From assembly GCF_963678635.1 (NCBI RefSeq), contig NC_087065.1, positions 52,395,858-52,459,857 of the forward strand: DNA of 64,000 bases, given 5' to 3'. Positions 1 through 11,810 of the stretch are shown one piece after another. Origin of the DNA: Symsagittifera roscoffensis (Eukaryota > Xenacoelomorpha > Acoela > Convolutidae). Position numbers and translations under genes: made by a program. The notes under the pieces are model-generated. The model did no database searches. It had not been told where the DNA came from and saw nothing but the letters and a program-made list of their open reading frames with translations. Within the stretch, counting starts at the first letter, position 1, and each line of letters starts with the position of its first letter.

Positions 1-407
1 CACCCAAGGGAGCTGTAGCGTATGATGCGTTATATTTTTAAACTGATTTTGACTATCTGAAAAAAAACTCGTATAGGGGTCAAGAGTAACTTCATATTTG
101 AAAACTTTTCGCTGTAAATTAAATTTCAAATGAAATTTCAAAAAATCTTTCTCGGTAACGATTATACTCAATATTTAGATTTGTGATACAAAAATTACAA
201 ATGACAGCATGAGAGACTCGATTTTTTTTTGCAAATTCAATTTTATTTAAGCAAGTATAACTTGACAATTATCAACTTAATTTAATTACCATAGCATAAA
301 AAAACTGAAAAGTAAATCAACAATATAAATTTTTCGACTTTTTGGTTAATTTAGAGCATCTTTAAGTTCAATCCTTGCAAACGGAATATTCTTCTTAACT
401 TTCACGG
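1..407. other. AT-rich sequence, no feature seen
   Basis: No open frame, RNA gene or repeat boundary could be recognised here. It flanks the foldback element that begins near 408. Confidence 0.5.
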
Positions 408-1179
408 CAACCAAACGAAATCTCATAGCGAGAACGCCGTATACAGTGCTGATTTAAATTAACCGGACAAAAGGCGTTAAACTTGAAACTTAAAACGCGT
501 TTTTCTCAAATTGGGTTGAGTTTAGGTGAAAACTTATGAAGACAAAACTTGCCTCAAATTTTAGCAGAATTAATATAGTGTAATTTATTTTGCAAAATTC
601 GGGCCCGAAATTTTACCCCAAAAATGGGTCATTTTGGCTTTTCTTAGTTAATCAAAAATACGCCAAAGATACCCAGTCAATCTCAGTCATAATTATACCA
701 AAGTGAGCCCCTTACGTAGCCTAACAAACTTTAAGAAAGGTATATTCTCCAAAACATTGTATAAGTTAATTTATTTTTGTTTGATAGACAAAAAAGGTCG
801 TTTTTACTATATAAAACAGCAACTTTTTATTTAAAAACAATTTTTAAACGATTTGCAAATTTTTTTGGAGAATATACCCTTCTTAAAACTTAAAATTTGT
901 TAGGCTACGTAAGGGGTTCATTTTAGTATAATTATGTCTGAGATTGACTGGGTATTTTTGGCGTAAATTTTGGTTAACTAAGAAAAGCGAAAATGACCCA
1001 TTTTTGTGGTAAAATTTCGAGCCCGAATTTTGCAAAAAAATTACATCATATTAATTCCGCTAAAATTTTAAGCAAGTTTTGTCTTCATAAGTTTTCACCT
1101 AAACTCAACCCAATTTGAGAAAAACGCGTTTTAAGTTTCAAGTTTAACGCCTTTTGTCCGTTATAATTTCGTTTGGTTG
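408..1179. repeat. Foldback element with long inverted arms
   Basis: The left arm (about 408-760) is repeated in inverted orientation in the right arm (about 860-1179). Both ends carry CAACCAAACGAAAT, and shared internal blocks follow in mirror order, including GGACAAAAGGCG, AAACGCGTTTT, CCCAATTTGAGAAAAACG, GACTGGGTAT and GGCTACGTAAGGGG. The left arm has an extra block of about 25-40 bp just inside its end, so the arms differ there. A loop of roughly 100 bp separates them. No ORF lies inside, so this is a non-autonomous foldback or long-TIR MITE rather than a coding transposon. No clear target duplication was seen. Confidence 0.85.
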
Positions 1180-1240
1180 TAAAAGTAAAAACTTTTACAA
1201 TGAATGGAACCTAATTTGCAAACAATTTATTAGGATTATT

Positions 1241-1776
1241 GTTCCGACTTTCGATATGAAAGTAACGGAATATTTGTGCTCGGGGTGGGTTTTTTTTTCT
1301 TCAGACAAATTTCGACTTTTTAACTAGCCAATTTTGACGAAATTTTTTATATCATTCAAAAGGTATTGTTGTCCTGAGCTTAAATTTGAAAAAATATTTC
1401 ACCTGTGATCATTTTTCGTAAAGTTATGGGGGTTTAAAGATTGCCATTTTGGCCAATTTTACCAATTTGGGACAATTAACGTGCGATATATTTCGCGCTA
1501 TTAACGCGTAAGCGGAGATTTGATCCGTCTTAGAAATCGTTCCAAATTGGTTGAAAGAAGCTCATTTGCAATAATTGATTTGTTACAATGAGCGAAATCT
1601 ATTCTTTTGTACTTTATATGGCGTATGGGGGGATGATTTCATTAAAAAACTTCAATTTTCAGAATCTTTTTTTTTCTTTTTTTTTGATATATTCAATTTT
1701 TTTTTGTCACTACTGCTTCATAAACCTTAAGAGGCAGTCGGAACATTCAGGGCTTCGCCCTGATACGAGCAGTCTT
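1241..1776 (+). mobile_element. Hairpin-ended repeat family, copy A
   Basis: One of six copies in this window. It begins GTTCCGACTTTCG with a hairpin (ACTTTC/GAAAGT nested in TTCCG/CGGAA). It ends with the mirrored GTCGGAAC, a GC-rich hairpin at 1748-1762 (CAGGGC-TTC-GCCCTG), and then CGAGCAGTCTT. The interior has no long frame. Asymmetric terminal inverted repeats plus a subterminal palindrome resemble non-autonomous Helitron/Helentron derivatives; that class call is inference. The short frame inside (about 1588-1797) is not a credible gene. Confidence 0.75.
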
Positions 1777-2130
1777 ATTATTATTATAATCACCTGATAA
1801 TTAAAACTTTTGTTTTCCCCTTACAGTACAAAAAATCGTTTTCCATGTTTTTCCATGATAGTATGCTTAACTTAACTGCGCAAATTTTTCTTTAAAGTTT
1901 GACAACCACAGCGCCAAAAAAACAAAAGTCAGGCCAGTTCTTATGCAAAATTTTATTGCATCCTGAGGTAATTATTAAAAAGCCTTTTTGTACTAACTGC
2001 CTAAAGCGACTTAACGTTAGGTTGCAGTGGCGTATAACACTCGCAATCAGAAGTGATATTTAAACTGGTTTCTAAACACTATCCATCCAACAACTAGTTT
2101 AGCAAAATATCCCCTGGATACTTTTTTATT
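1777..2130. other. Spacer between two copies of the hairpin-ended repeat
   Basis: About 350 bp with no recognisable gene or repeat. Confidence 0.4.
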
Positions 2131-2655
2131 GTTCCGACTTTCGATACGAAGTAACGGAATATTTGTGCTCGGGGTGGGTTTTTTTTTCTTCAGACAAATT
2201 TCGACTTTTTAACTAGCCTTTTTGACAATTTTTTTTTATATCATTCGAAAGTTATTGTTGTCCTGAGCTCAAATTTGAAACGATTTTTTCGTAAGATCAT
2301 TTTTTGTTAAGTTATGGGGGTTTAAAGATTGCAATTTTTGCCAATTTGGGACAATTAACGCGCGATAGTTCGCGCTATTCACGCGTAAGCGGAGAGTTAA
2401 TCCGTCTTAGAAATCGTTCCAAATTGGTTAAAAGAAGCTTATTTGCCATAATTGGTTTATTACAAGGAGCGGAATCTATCCTTTTGTACTTTATATGGCG
2501 TTTGGGGGGGATGATTTTCATAAAAAATTTCAAATTTTAGAAAAAAAAAATTTCATTTTTTTTATTTCATTGAATTTTTTTTATGTTATTACTGCTCCAT
2601 AAACCTTAAAAGGCAGTCGGAACATTCAGGGCTTCGCCCTGATACGAGCAGTCTT
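2131..2655 (+). mobile_element. Hairpin-ended repeat family, copy B
   Basis: Second plus-strand copy, closely matching copy A along its whole length. It has the same GTTCCGACTTTCG start, the same interior block (GCGGAGA, TCCGTCTTAGAAATCG) and the same GGGC-TTC-GCCC hairpin before CGAGCAGTCTT. Its nearness to copy A (about 355 bp apart, same strand) suggests nested or local insertion. It is non-coding. Confidence 0.75.
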
Positions 2656-3222
2656 GTTTGTTTTTCTGCTCATTATCACGACATCCTGATTGAATATTGC
2701 AATAGTGAAGCAGCTAACAAAGAAAGATTAAGTTTTGTTGCTTCTAGAAAAATTCAACAGTGGTGACAAAAAACTCGAAACGAGCTTTAATATTCGTGGA
2801 ATAAGTATCTTTCGTTTTGTTTATCGTTCACAAAATTTAATTCACCGTAGCTATACAGTGGTAAAGTTTGAATCTTGACTTTGCTCAAAAATGAACCATG
2901 CTCAAGAACCAGCCAGTTATCTTGCTATAAACAAAAAGTCGTTGATTCCTTCAAGGATGCAAGCATATTAACAAGAATTAACAGATGTCAAAACAAAATC
3001 AAAATTATTCAACATTACGAATCAACTGACAAATTTATGAACAATTTGTATTCAAGTGGCAAACGAAGTATGCGATCGACTGAGGTCTAGTCTAGTCTGC
3101 CTTGCCTAGACCTATTTATTATCAATTGAGCATCATCAGTATAAGCTAAAATACGTCCTAGACCTATGGATTTCTTTTGCGTTTCGGATACACCAAAATT
3201 GATAAAAAGATGGGTTGCATAG
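2656..3222. other. Unassigned sequence
   Basis: A 71-codon plus-strand frame at 2875-3090 opens with TTG and shows no domain. I do not call a gene. The 8 bp at 3215-3222 (TTGCATAG) are the left target duplication of the following MITE. Confidence 0.4.
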
Positions 3223-3635
3223 CAGGGGCAGATCTAGGATTTTCTCAAGAGGGGGGGAGGGGGGCGGGTTTTCAAAAAATTTTCGAAAATTTTGTCGACC
3301 TAATTGATTTTTCGAGCTCTCCCAAGGCACTGTTATGTCCCTATTTTGGCCAAATTTTCTGCGCTGCAGGCAAAATTTTGAAAAAATAGGCCGAAAAAGG
3401 CGTTTTTACGCACTTTTCGGAGAATTTTGACCGAAAAATTGCGTTTTTTTCCCCCCTCAAAATTAGTATATATTGGCGCCAAGGGCGCCTTAAGAAAAGT
3501 TTTAAGGTTGGTCGGCCAAAACTGGATTTCTTAAAAGTACCAAAGGGGGACACTTTGGGTCGGCAGGGGGTCGAATCCCTGAGGGAGGAGGAGGAAAAAC
3601 GTCCGCCCACCGCCCCCTCCCTAAATCCGCCCCTG
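3223..3635 (+). mobile_element. hAT-type MITE, complete, with 8-bp target duplication
   Basis: It starts CAGGGGCAGATCTAGGATTT and ends AAATCCGCCCCTG, giving terminal inverted repeats of about 16 bp. It is flanked by TTGCATAG (3215-3222) and CTGCATAG (3636-3643), an 8-bp duplication with one mismatch. TIRs of the CAGGGGCGGAT type with 8-bp duplications are characteristic of the hAT superfamily. About 413 bp, with no transposase, so non-autonomous. Relatives lie near 11.2, 17.8, 18.2 and 22.1 kb and, truncated, in every unit of the 31-41 kb satellite. Confidence 0.85.
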
Positions 3636-4017
3636 CTGCATAGTCATGTGGTATCGAGAACACCCAATTTAGCGGAAGCAAATGCTAAAAGATCAAACTG
3701 GAGTTAACATGATTAAATTCTAACACCTAAAATTCTTCAAGAGGAGAGCGTGTTTGATGACTAAGTATCGAAAAAAAACCACCACCTCGATATTTTCTGA
3801 AAACTTTGTCTACACACCAGAAGGTCTACTATCAGGGTCTGCAGGTGTACTCTGGTTCACAGGAATGAAAAAGTCCGTCTGTCCGGAAATGATAGATGAA
3901 GCGAGTCGTATCTGGACATGTTGCATCTTTATTCACTTTCAGCGCAGTCGGATGACATTTCTCTGCAACCAGGCAACGCTCCTTGTAATCGCTCGCTGGG
4001 CCAACCTGACAATTTTA

Positions 4018-4790
4018 TATAACAACAAGGATAGCCGGTTACTATGCGAGTGGCACAGAATGATCAGACCACAGTCTTATGAAAAAAAATGTTTTCTCAA
4101 ATTGGTGTCGTTTTTTTTCTGCATGTTGTGATAAAAAAATCTGAACGAAACAAAAGAACTTAGGCATATTTGAGAGTCATAGTAGAATAGGTCAGTTGGA
4201 AAACAGTATTTAAAGAATAAAGACTAGAAAAACAAAAAAATAAATTTTTAAAAAATTCATAAATTTTTTCAAAATTTTTATCGGAAAATTTTTAAATTTT
4301 CAAGTTATTGATTCCCAAAATTGCGCTAAAAATTCCAAAAACTAACTTCACTTGAGTGAACCTAAGTTTTCACGGCTTGAATTAAGCTCAAATATGTTAT
4401 TGCAATTACTCGCTACCTTACTAATTAGCTCGAAATTAGACCAAAAACCTGGTTTTTCTCGACACTGTGAAATTTTTTGTAAAGTTTTTAATGTACTCTG
4501 GTTCATTAAAAAATTACGACTGAAAGGGCCTTAATTTGAAAATTATTTTAACGCTCTCCAATGATTTTTCGTGGCAACTGATGTTGCATGGAAAACAAAA
4601 AGTTGAAAAAAAACTAAAACACTTCCAAATACAAAGTTCCTCGCCATTTTCAATGGTCGGATCAACTGTATTTTTTCCTTACTTTTTTTCTTTCTGTTGA
4701 CTATGCTTAATGTTTTTTTTTGTTGCATTTGAATTTTTTGGTTTGAAAGCGTCAATTTCTCTGATTTTAGCTCAGACAACACTGTTTTGT
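4018..4790 (+). repeat. Dispersed repeat R2, copy 1
   Basis: It shares long blocks with 22690-23330, 8283-8870 and, inverted, 16800-17425. Shared blocks include GATAGCCGGTTACT, CTCAAATTGGTGTCG followed by a T-run and CTGCATGTTGTGAT, then GAGAGTCATAGTA and AATAGGTCA. The 125-codon frame overlapping its left end (3754-4131) partly lies in repeat sequence and shows no domain, so it is not called. Confidence 0.65.
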
Positions 4791-7700
4791 CTATAATAAC
4801 TCTAAGATTAAGCTGAAATATTTTAACTTAAATAAATATAATAAAAAATCCAGTAATTTTGAAAATCAGCATAATAAAACTAAACACTGCTCTTTTTTAT
4901 AGGGAAACGGAAATTGCTTGCAAAAGTTTCAATAAAAAACTGAGTCAAGCTAATTGGTCCGTTATTAACGGCCAAAGCCAAATTTTGGTTTTTGAAAACA
5001 AAGTTAGAATAAAAGCAATGAAAAGTATTTAAGGGAACCTCGAGTATCCATAAATTTTGATTTATGGAAAACATTCTATTCAAACAAAATAAGAAAAAAG
5101 CTCCCATTAAAATAGCATGAAAAGCGTTCTTTCTATTAAGAGAAATCTCGAGTATTATTTTCTCATAAATTGACTTGTTTGACAACATTTATTTGCTTTT
5201 TTCTCCTCAAAGTTTTCGCAATTATATGTAAAGCGACTTTAATCTTCCAATGCAACAGCTTTTGAAGATTAGCTGAAAAATGTTGAATGAGAAATTAGTC
5301 GGAAAAAAGTGAAACAACGTAATTTTTTTTATCAGAAGAAGTCTTCTACTTGAAAAAGTTTAGTTTTTGAGAACCGATGCATGTTATTTTTTAAAGTTTC
5401 GAACAAGATAAGAGTACGCAAAAATATGTTTCGCTTCGGTCAAAAACCCCCAAGTATAACACCAAAAGATCAGTTAACCACAAAAGATCCGTTAAATTTA
5501 AACAACTGAAATTATTCATGAGGAGAGCGTGTTTGAGGACCAAGTATAAAAAACCCATCTGAAAATTTCTGAAAATTTTGTCTAAACAGCAGAAGAACAC
5601 CCTTAGAAATAAACGTCGATCGCCCTATTGGTATTTGTGAGAAAATTTATACATTGGGAAAAGAATCGGAATTTCAGAAATTATAGCTGTTGAGTCTAAA
5701 CGATAAAGGAGTTGATTGAAAAAAGGTGAAGCTATGCAATAATTGGATTGAAGGTAGCTGATACTTAAGCTTTGAATAGCAACTAAACTAGACCGAAGAA
5801 AATTAGTTCCAGAGGAAAAAGAAGTGAGCTGCGTGCGCCACGACAAAAAATTCTCCTAAATATTCTGAATGGTCGGGATATTTCTTTAGCTCCCCAGAAT
5901 TTGTTTTTTTTTGGCATTATCGGACCCCTAATAGACGGACTTACGCTTGTTTAATAGCTGGAAATTAGAGATTGAAGTAGAGGAGTATTTTAAGGACGAA
6001 TGTCTACGATTGGCCGCCGTACGGCAATTCCAGAGCGACGTCGTCGGAAGATATACGGACCTCCACAGAAAAGTAATTTTAAAAAAATTGGTGAAAGAAG
6101 TGTTTCTTTTAAGAAGATTTTTCGAGCGAGTTTTTCTCAGGGACGGAAACCAATTGAGAGATAGAAATAAATGAAACGCTCTGTAATAACGATAGATCTT
6201 CCAAATTAACCAGGCTTACTTAAAATAGATGAAGTAATTTAAATGTGTATAAATCACCAATGAGCTTAAAAAGTATTCTGAACAAAATAGTCAAGGAGGG
6301 AAGACATTAGAATTGAAGGTTCTACTAACTTTTCGACTACCCTCAATTTCGTCTTAGATAGGCTTTTTCATGAGTTTAAAAAAGGTTAAATTGGTATGCT
6401 ACGCTAGCTTTAAGGCTCATTGGAGTGATTTTTAGCTTAAGATAAACAAATCAAAAGATTCAAATGAGGATGTTTCTTAATTATGAAATGAGAAAATTCG
6501 GCAAAAAACACAGATACCGTAATGAACAAGATTGTGGACGCTTTAAACCGGTCGCCCAAACCACCAAAAGTTTTTGGGTCTCACAGGATCATCTTTCTTC
6601 CACAAGTGACAACAGTTTTTGCCATAATTACCCAAAAGGAGAACAAACTGCAGAAAACGATAATATCTGTTTCTTCAACCGAAAATGAATTCTCAGAAAA
6701 CAACAATAGGACAAAAAACGGTTCAACAAAATTAGGTTATCGAACCTTCTGCGTCAGCTGAGCATAGTTAAATTAATTTCGAAAGTTTTCAATTTCAGGT
6801 CCAAAGCACGGGATTTCCGGTGGCGAGGTTTCAACCCCAGGTGATAGTAGACAGCTGAAACTTGGCGGAAATCGCACAAAAAAGGAAAGACGAACCATTT
6901 TTTATAAATTGACTAAATCCGATGCTTGGACTGGACGTTTGTAGCACTTGGGAGGAATACCAGATCTTACAACCGAAAGAACCAATTTACGCGAAATAAT
7001 TAATGATGGCAAATTGATTTTCTCGTGTCAAAAGACATTGTCTAATGAAATCTTGTTATTAAAATCCCCACCGGCCGGTGCTAGCCCTTTACTGAGAAAA
7101 AATCACAATGGACCTTATAAAAGCGATAGTTCGGGAAGTACTAAGGGGAAATGGATGAAATTGTTGACTGAGAACCCCATGAGACTTTTAGCCTAAATAT
7201 GAAAGACTGAATCGGTATTCTCGAGGTGACCTTTAAATGACCTTTTGGCGTTTTGCCGAAGTTTCGCCAGAGTCGTTTAGAAAACCCCAGATCAAAATTT
7301 AAAAAAGGGCCGGTTTAACAGAGCTAAATCTTAGAAAAAAGTGTTGATCATTTTTCTTTTGATTCAGTTGAAACTTGTTTATCGGGAAACAAAATTGGAA
7401 ACTCACAGAAGAAAGCTGATTTGTAGCAACGGTAAATTAGAGGATTGAAAGAAAAAGAAACTAGCAAATATTGGATTGAACGGAAAAGATGAATAAGCTA
7501 TTTTTGACCACAGAGGATTTTGGCAATAAGTTGCATACGGAAAAATATCATTGTCTCTTAAGTAATATGATTGGACGGGATATGTTTTAGCTCTCCCGAG
7601 GTGGTTTTTTGACACAACATGACCCTTATTGGACAAAATACGACCCCTTGATAGTTGAAAAAACGGGATTGAAATAGTGTAATGATGAAAATTCAGATGC

Positions 7701-8282
7701 TTAATTGGAAGTTTTTATATCTGAAAAGGACATCCCCTTAGCCCCAGGAGGTCGGAACTCTAACGGGATAATAATCAAAACCTTGACTTAATAATAAAAA
7801 CCTAGTTATTTAACTAAATATAAGTTGGTTTTGAGGTGAAACGGACTTCATATTCGTACAACTGATTTAAAGATACTACTAATGAATTGGTACCTATGGC
7901 TAAGGTTGTCAGTAAAAAAAGTTTTTAGGACTTTGCGCAAGTTACCAGATCAAAATACAGGACTTGTAGGGACGATTTTTTTTTATTGTAAATAAAACTC
8001 AAACAGAAAAACATAATACGTATCAAAAAGCTTAATTTGAAGCAGAACAATTAGTACCGATCTGAAGTACAGTTGGTTCTCAATCAAATAGAGAACAATA
8101 AAATTAAGCGAAACGATAAGCCTCGAAGTTAGAGAGAACACTGAAAGAAATTTTCAAAGGACGAGTGATCTGTAGAATCACTATCAATTTTAATGGGTTG
8201 AACCAAGCAGTTGTGTGAAACTACTGAGTAATTTTGAGTATTTTGAGTTCACTAAAAATAAGTAATAGCATTTTATGTAACA
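4791..8282. other. Unassigned AT-rich stretch
   Basis: Only short frames occur here (for example 4880-5188 minus, 5947-6174 plus, 6948-7196 plus), without recognisable domains. A block of about 90 bp at 5513-5605 (GAGGAGAGCGTGTTTGA and following) repeats 3733-3830, showing old local duplication. The segment 5990-6070 is more GC-rich and could be an exon, but nothing confirms it. Confidence 0.4.
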
Positions 8283-8870
8283 AAGATAGCAGGTGGCTGT
8301 GCAAGTAAGACAGAAGTCAAAGTGTTCTAACCACTTTCAAAAAACGTTAGGGTTCTTTTTAGTGCGTGGTGTGATTGAAAGAATGTGCAAACACATAAAT
8401 ACTAAAAAAAAACCCATATCGTCAACATTTATTTTCAATTTTGCAGACTATATGACGCCCCGCCCCGCCCCCCTAAATTTTAACACAGTATGACCAGTTT
8501 TTTCTAATGTTCCGACCATAGTCTTTACAAAACAACGGTTTGGAACTTTTTTTTTCAAATTGGTGTAGTTTTTTTCTGCTTGGTGTGATCTTACGTAAAA
8601 TTATAATTCAGACATACTAAACAGTCATAGTAATATAGGCAAAATGAAAAATTGTTGTAGAAAAATAAGTAGAAAAACCGAAGAAAAAATTTTTAAAAAG
8701 TTTCAAAATTTTTTGCAGAAATTTTTGAATTTTTTCAAGGTTTTGGTTCCCTCACTATCGAAAACTTCAAAGGAACCGTTGTTTCAAACCAGTCTTAAAT
8801 TAAGAATGACACAGCCTAGATGTTTTCATTTATACCAACAAACTTGTAAATATTGCTCAAACTTTTTTTG
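8283..8870 (+). repeat. Dispersed repeat R2, diverged copy 2
   Basis: It starts with GATAGCAGGTGGCTGTGCAAG, like the R2 start, then diverges. From 8510 it again matches R2 (TTCAAATTGGTGTAG, CTGCTTGGTGTGATC, CAGTCATAGTAATATAGG). It appears to be interrupted or rearranged relative to copies 1 and 4. Confidence 0.5.
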
Positions 8871-9246
8871 TTGAAATACGTTGCGAACACACTACTTGAT
8901 AAGCTGGCTCAATTAAAAAAAAATATTGCTGGTATCAAAGAAAAACGCTGATTCTTTCGACTGCCCTTTAAGTTTCAAGGAAAAGAGAGTCTTTTTGACA
9001 AATTAAAAAATTGAAGTAGAGTTTTGCATTCATTTTCAGATTTGTTTTAAAAATTTTCCTCCATATTTTATATTAGGTTCAAAGTGGGGACCAATAGTTT
9101 AGTAGACCATTCCTTTATCCTGAAAAATAAAAACTTTTTGGTAGACCGACGTAATGGAGTGATGCATGATTGGTTGGCAGACTCAAAAAAACGCTCAATT
9201 TTGGGTCAAGTTTCCTTAAAAACAATTATTTTTCAATTTGTTAGCA
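8871..9246. other. Unassigned sequence
   Basis: No gene or repeat boundary seen. The last bases lead into the 8-bp target duplication of the next MITE. Confidence 0.35.
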
Positions 9247-9254
9247 ACACAATC

Positions 9255-9608
9255 GGGGGCTATTCTCATGCGCGAAGGACCGAATGCGCAAACAAACTTG
9301 TGTGCGAAAGACCGAAAACAAAATCAGCCGAAATTTAATTTTAAAAAGAAGCAGTTGCCATTCAATTAAAAGAAGTAAATGAAGAAAGAGTTTGCTTCTT
9401 TCATAACGAAACCCTTGAAATGTAAAATTTGTCCCAATTTTGCGGCGGTCAATGACAAAATTAAAATTTTAATATTTCTGCCGTTTTTATATTCAATACC
9501 CCAGTCCCTGGAAATGTTTACTTTCTTTCCAAATTTTAGATAACTGAAATCTGATTGGCTTATTTGTATTTTCGCGCATTCGAATCTTCGCGCATGAGGG
9601 ATTCCACC
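9255..9608. mobile_element. MITE of about 354 bp with 8-bp target duplication
   Basis: ACACAATC flanks it on both sides (9247-9254 and 9609-9616). The ends form imperfect inverted repeats: GGGGGCTATTCTCATGCGCG on the left against GGTGGAATCCCTCATGCGCG read inward from the right. The pairing continues through CGAATGCGC. An 8-bp duplication fits the hAT superfamily, but the TIR differs from the CAGGGGCGGAT family, so this is a separate MITE family. Non-coding. Confidence 0.7.
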
Positions 9609-9616
9609 ACACAATC

Positions 9617-10069
9617 AACTTCGAAACAAAACAGTCTAAATTAGCCGATTTAAATTGACAAAACACACGTGACGATCGCTAATTGCCAACGCCGCTTTTG
9701 CAGTTAGTTTTCTGACTTGCTAATTGTTCTGGGTCTTCTAAAGATTGGTCTGCTAAAAAAATTGGTCTGCTAAAATCAGTAGCACCAGTTCTTGTGTAGC
9801 AAACGAAAAACTATTAAATGCGGACCGGTCTTTTAGTGGACCAAATTAAGCATGAAAACTGAAAATTGGGTTTTTTAGTAGAAAAACTTTTTGCAACATT
9901 TTATTGCAAATTATTTTTGCAAAATTATTGGAGTATAATTGATAGAAATACATCCAAAGATGCTGGGGTTGAACTACCCTAATCAAGACAATATTCTCAC
10001 TGTTTGGCAACCATACTACTGATGTCAAAAACAGAATCGTCGATCTAAGCGACCAAACTTGTGGGCGAC
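9617..10069. other. Unassigned sequence
   Basis: Contains a short direct repeat TTGGTCTGCTAAAA (twice near 9745-9775), which recurs near 11085. No gene seen. Confidence 0.35.
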
Positions 10070-10685
10070 TGCTTAAACACCTCTTTAAGGGTAACCGCTC
10101 GACTAGCATAAAAGTTTGAAAAAATGAAAATGTATCGACTAGCATAAAATTGATACCTCCTTTATTTCTCAAAAATACAAAACAACAATCATAATCCGTT
10201 CAAATTAAAACAAATTTGCATTTCTGAGAAAAAGAAAATTGAGTTAATGAGAAATTAGGCAACCAACTAGCAAATTAAATGAACCAACATAACAATCATA
10301 CCCACCTTAACATACAAAACCCCCCACCCAACAATTACCCCTCAACCACTCCTACCCCAGTCCAATAATTCTCCCTCGAGATAGGGGTGGGAGATTGTTA
10401 AGTAGATAGATTTGTTGAGTTTGAATTCTCAAAAGAAAGCTCTGGTGCTGATTCAATGTAATTCTTTATAGGGGCGGTTAAAACAAACTCGATCGATCCG
10501 ACCTCGCTCTCTCTCTCTCTCTCCCAAATAGACCAAGGTAAGATCCTCCTCCGCTTTGGGGGGGAGGGGGAGAATGTTAACTTGATCAAGTTTAATTAGT
10601 GAGTTTGTTCGAAATACATAATTTTATACAGAAATAATATTCAAAGTTACAACTTGGCTAAGGGAGATATTCAACGGTAAGTCAC

Positions 10686-10716
<31 letters not shown>

Positions 10717-10965
10717 TTGGGTTACGGAATTGAGATATGTTTAACTTGAATTAAGGTTACGGAATTGAGATCTATAGTTAAAGAGATCCTGGAATTGTAA
10801 GGTTGATACATATTTTGTGCATAATGATTTAGTTTTGCCGGTATTTGTTTCACTTGTGAGAGCAAAAGACTGTTTGAATTTTCTGTTTGGATTTTTATGC
10901 CAGTCGATTTTTCAATTCTAAAACTGTCATGCTAGTCGAACTTTCTGCTAGTCGATACACCGCCC
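10070..10965. repeat. Inverted-repeat region with clustered ATGCTAGTCGA motifs
   Basis: CGACTAGCATAAAA occurs twice near 10110-10160. Its inverse (ATGCCAGTCGA, ATGCTAGTCGA, CTGCTAGTCGATACA) occurs three times near 10895-10965. This suggests a degenerate foldback element with multiple short inverted motifs. Inside are a CT microsatellite (about 10506-10523) and a G-run of about 28 bases (10689-10716). Exact ends and target duplication were not resolved. Confidence 0.45.
10689..10716. repeat. Poly(G) run of about 28 bases
   Basis: Uninterrupted G-run in an AT-rich background. Its length may be an assembly or sequencing estimate. Confidence 0.85.
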
Positions 10966-11232
10966 CTCGGAAAAACCAAATTGTGTTTGACGCACACAAT
11001 CCCTTTAGTTCAGAGTGAAAATCCAGCTAATACCGCTTTTGAAATTCTGAGTTTTAATTGTTTCGAATCTACTGAAAAGTTGGTCTGCTAGAAGAGCTTT
11101 CACAAGATTTAATATTTTCTTATGCTAAAATAAGACGAAATATATTGCACGTTAAATGTGCCAAATCAGCCAAATTGACAATTTTCAAACCTCCATAACT
11201 TTAAAAATACAGTCACAAGCAAAATAGTTTGA

Positions 11233-11628
11233 CGCCTTCCCCTAGGTATTTGACTCCTTGTCGACCCAAAGGGTCTCCCCCTGTGGTACTATTTCAACAT
11301 AACCATTTTTGGGTGACAGACCCTAAAGTTTTTTAAAGGTGCCTTTGGCACCAATTTATTTATATTAATCTTAAGTGGGAGCGAAACTTTTTGGTCAAAA
11401 CTTTCAAAAAAGTGTCTAAAAACGCCTTTTTGGCCTGTTTTTCTTCCAAAAATTCGCCTGCGGCGCTTAAAATTTAGTCAAAAGAGGATCTTCATAATGA
11501 TTTGAGATGGCGCAGAAAATCAACTTGGTCGAACTAAAAAGAATAGCCGACAAAGTTTTGATTATTTTTAAATCCTGAAAATTCACCCCCCCCCCCCCGC
11601 CCCCATCGAGAAAATCCTAGATCCGCCT
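11233..11628 (-). mobile_element. hAT-type MITE, degraded, inverted
   Basis: The right end reads GAGAAAATCCTAGATCCGCC, the inverse of the MITE 5' end at 3223. The interior carries CGACCCAAAGGGTC, the inverse of the GACACTTTGGGTCGGC block, and GGTGCCTTTGGCACC. A C-run lies at about 11585-11598. The outer end is too diverged to define a target duplication. Confidence 0.65.
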
Positions 11629-11810
11629 ATGGGTGCAATAAGATAAAAGACCGTAAAATCTAAGCTAAAATTGACAATTGCATATTTGAATTGTATATAG
11701 TCAAAAAGACAAAGACAAATAAAATTGATTATGCCGCTGTTGTGCTCTAACTAATCGTAGAATGTATAATGTTGATAATACTGAGTTCTCAAAAAACAAG
11801 GCTCGTGACG

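Noticed and set aside
3136-3610. Frames on both strands of about 60-90 codons
   Set aside because: They lie within or across the hAT-type MITE at 3223-3635.
3754-4131. 125-codon plus-strand frame
   Set aside because: It overlaps dispersed repeats; parts of it recur at 5.5 kb and 22.7 kb in non-coding form, and no domain is visible.
5947-6174. 75-codon frame with a charged, helix-like composition
   Set aside because: TTG start, no domain, no convincing splice sites. It could be an exon, but the support is too weak.
9846-10172. 108-codon minus-strand frame
   Set aside because: AT-rich, low-information protein sequence with no domain, partly inside an inverted-repeat region.
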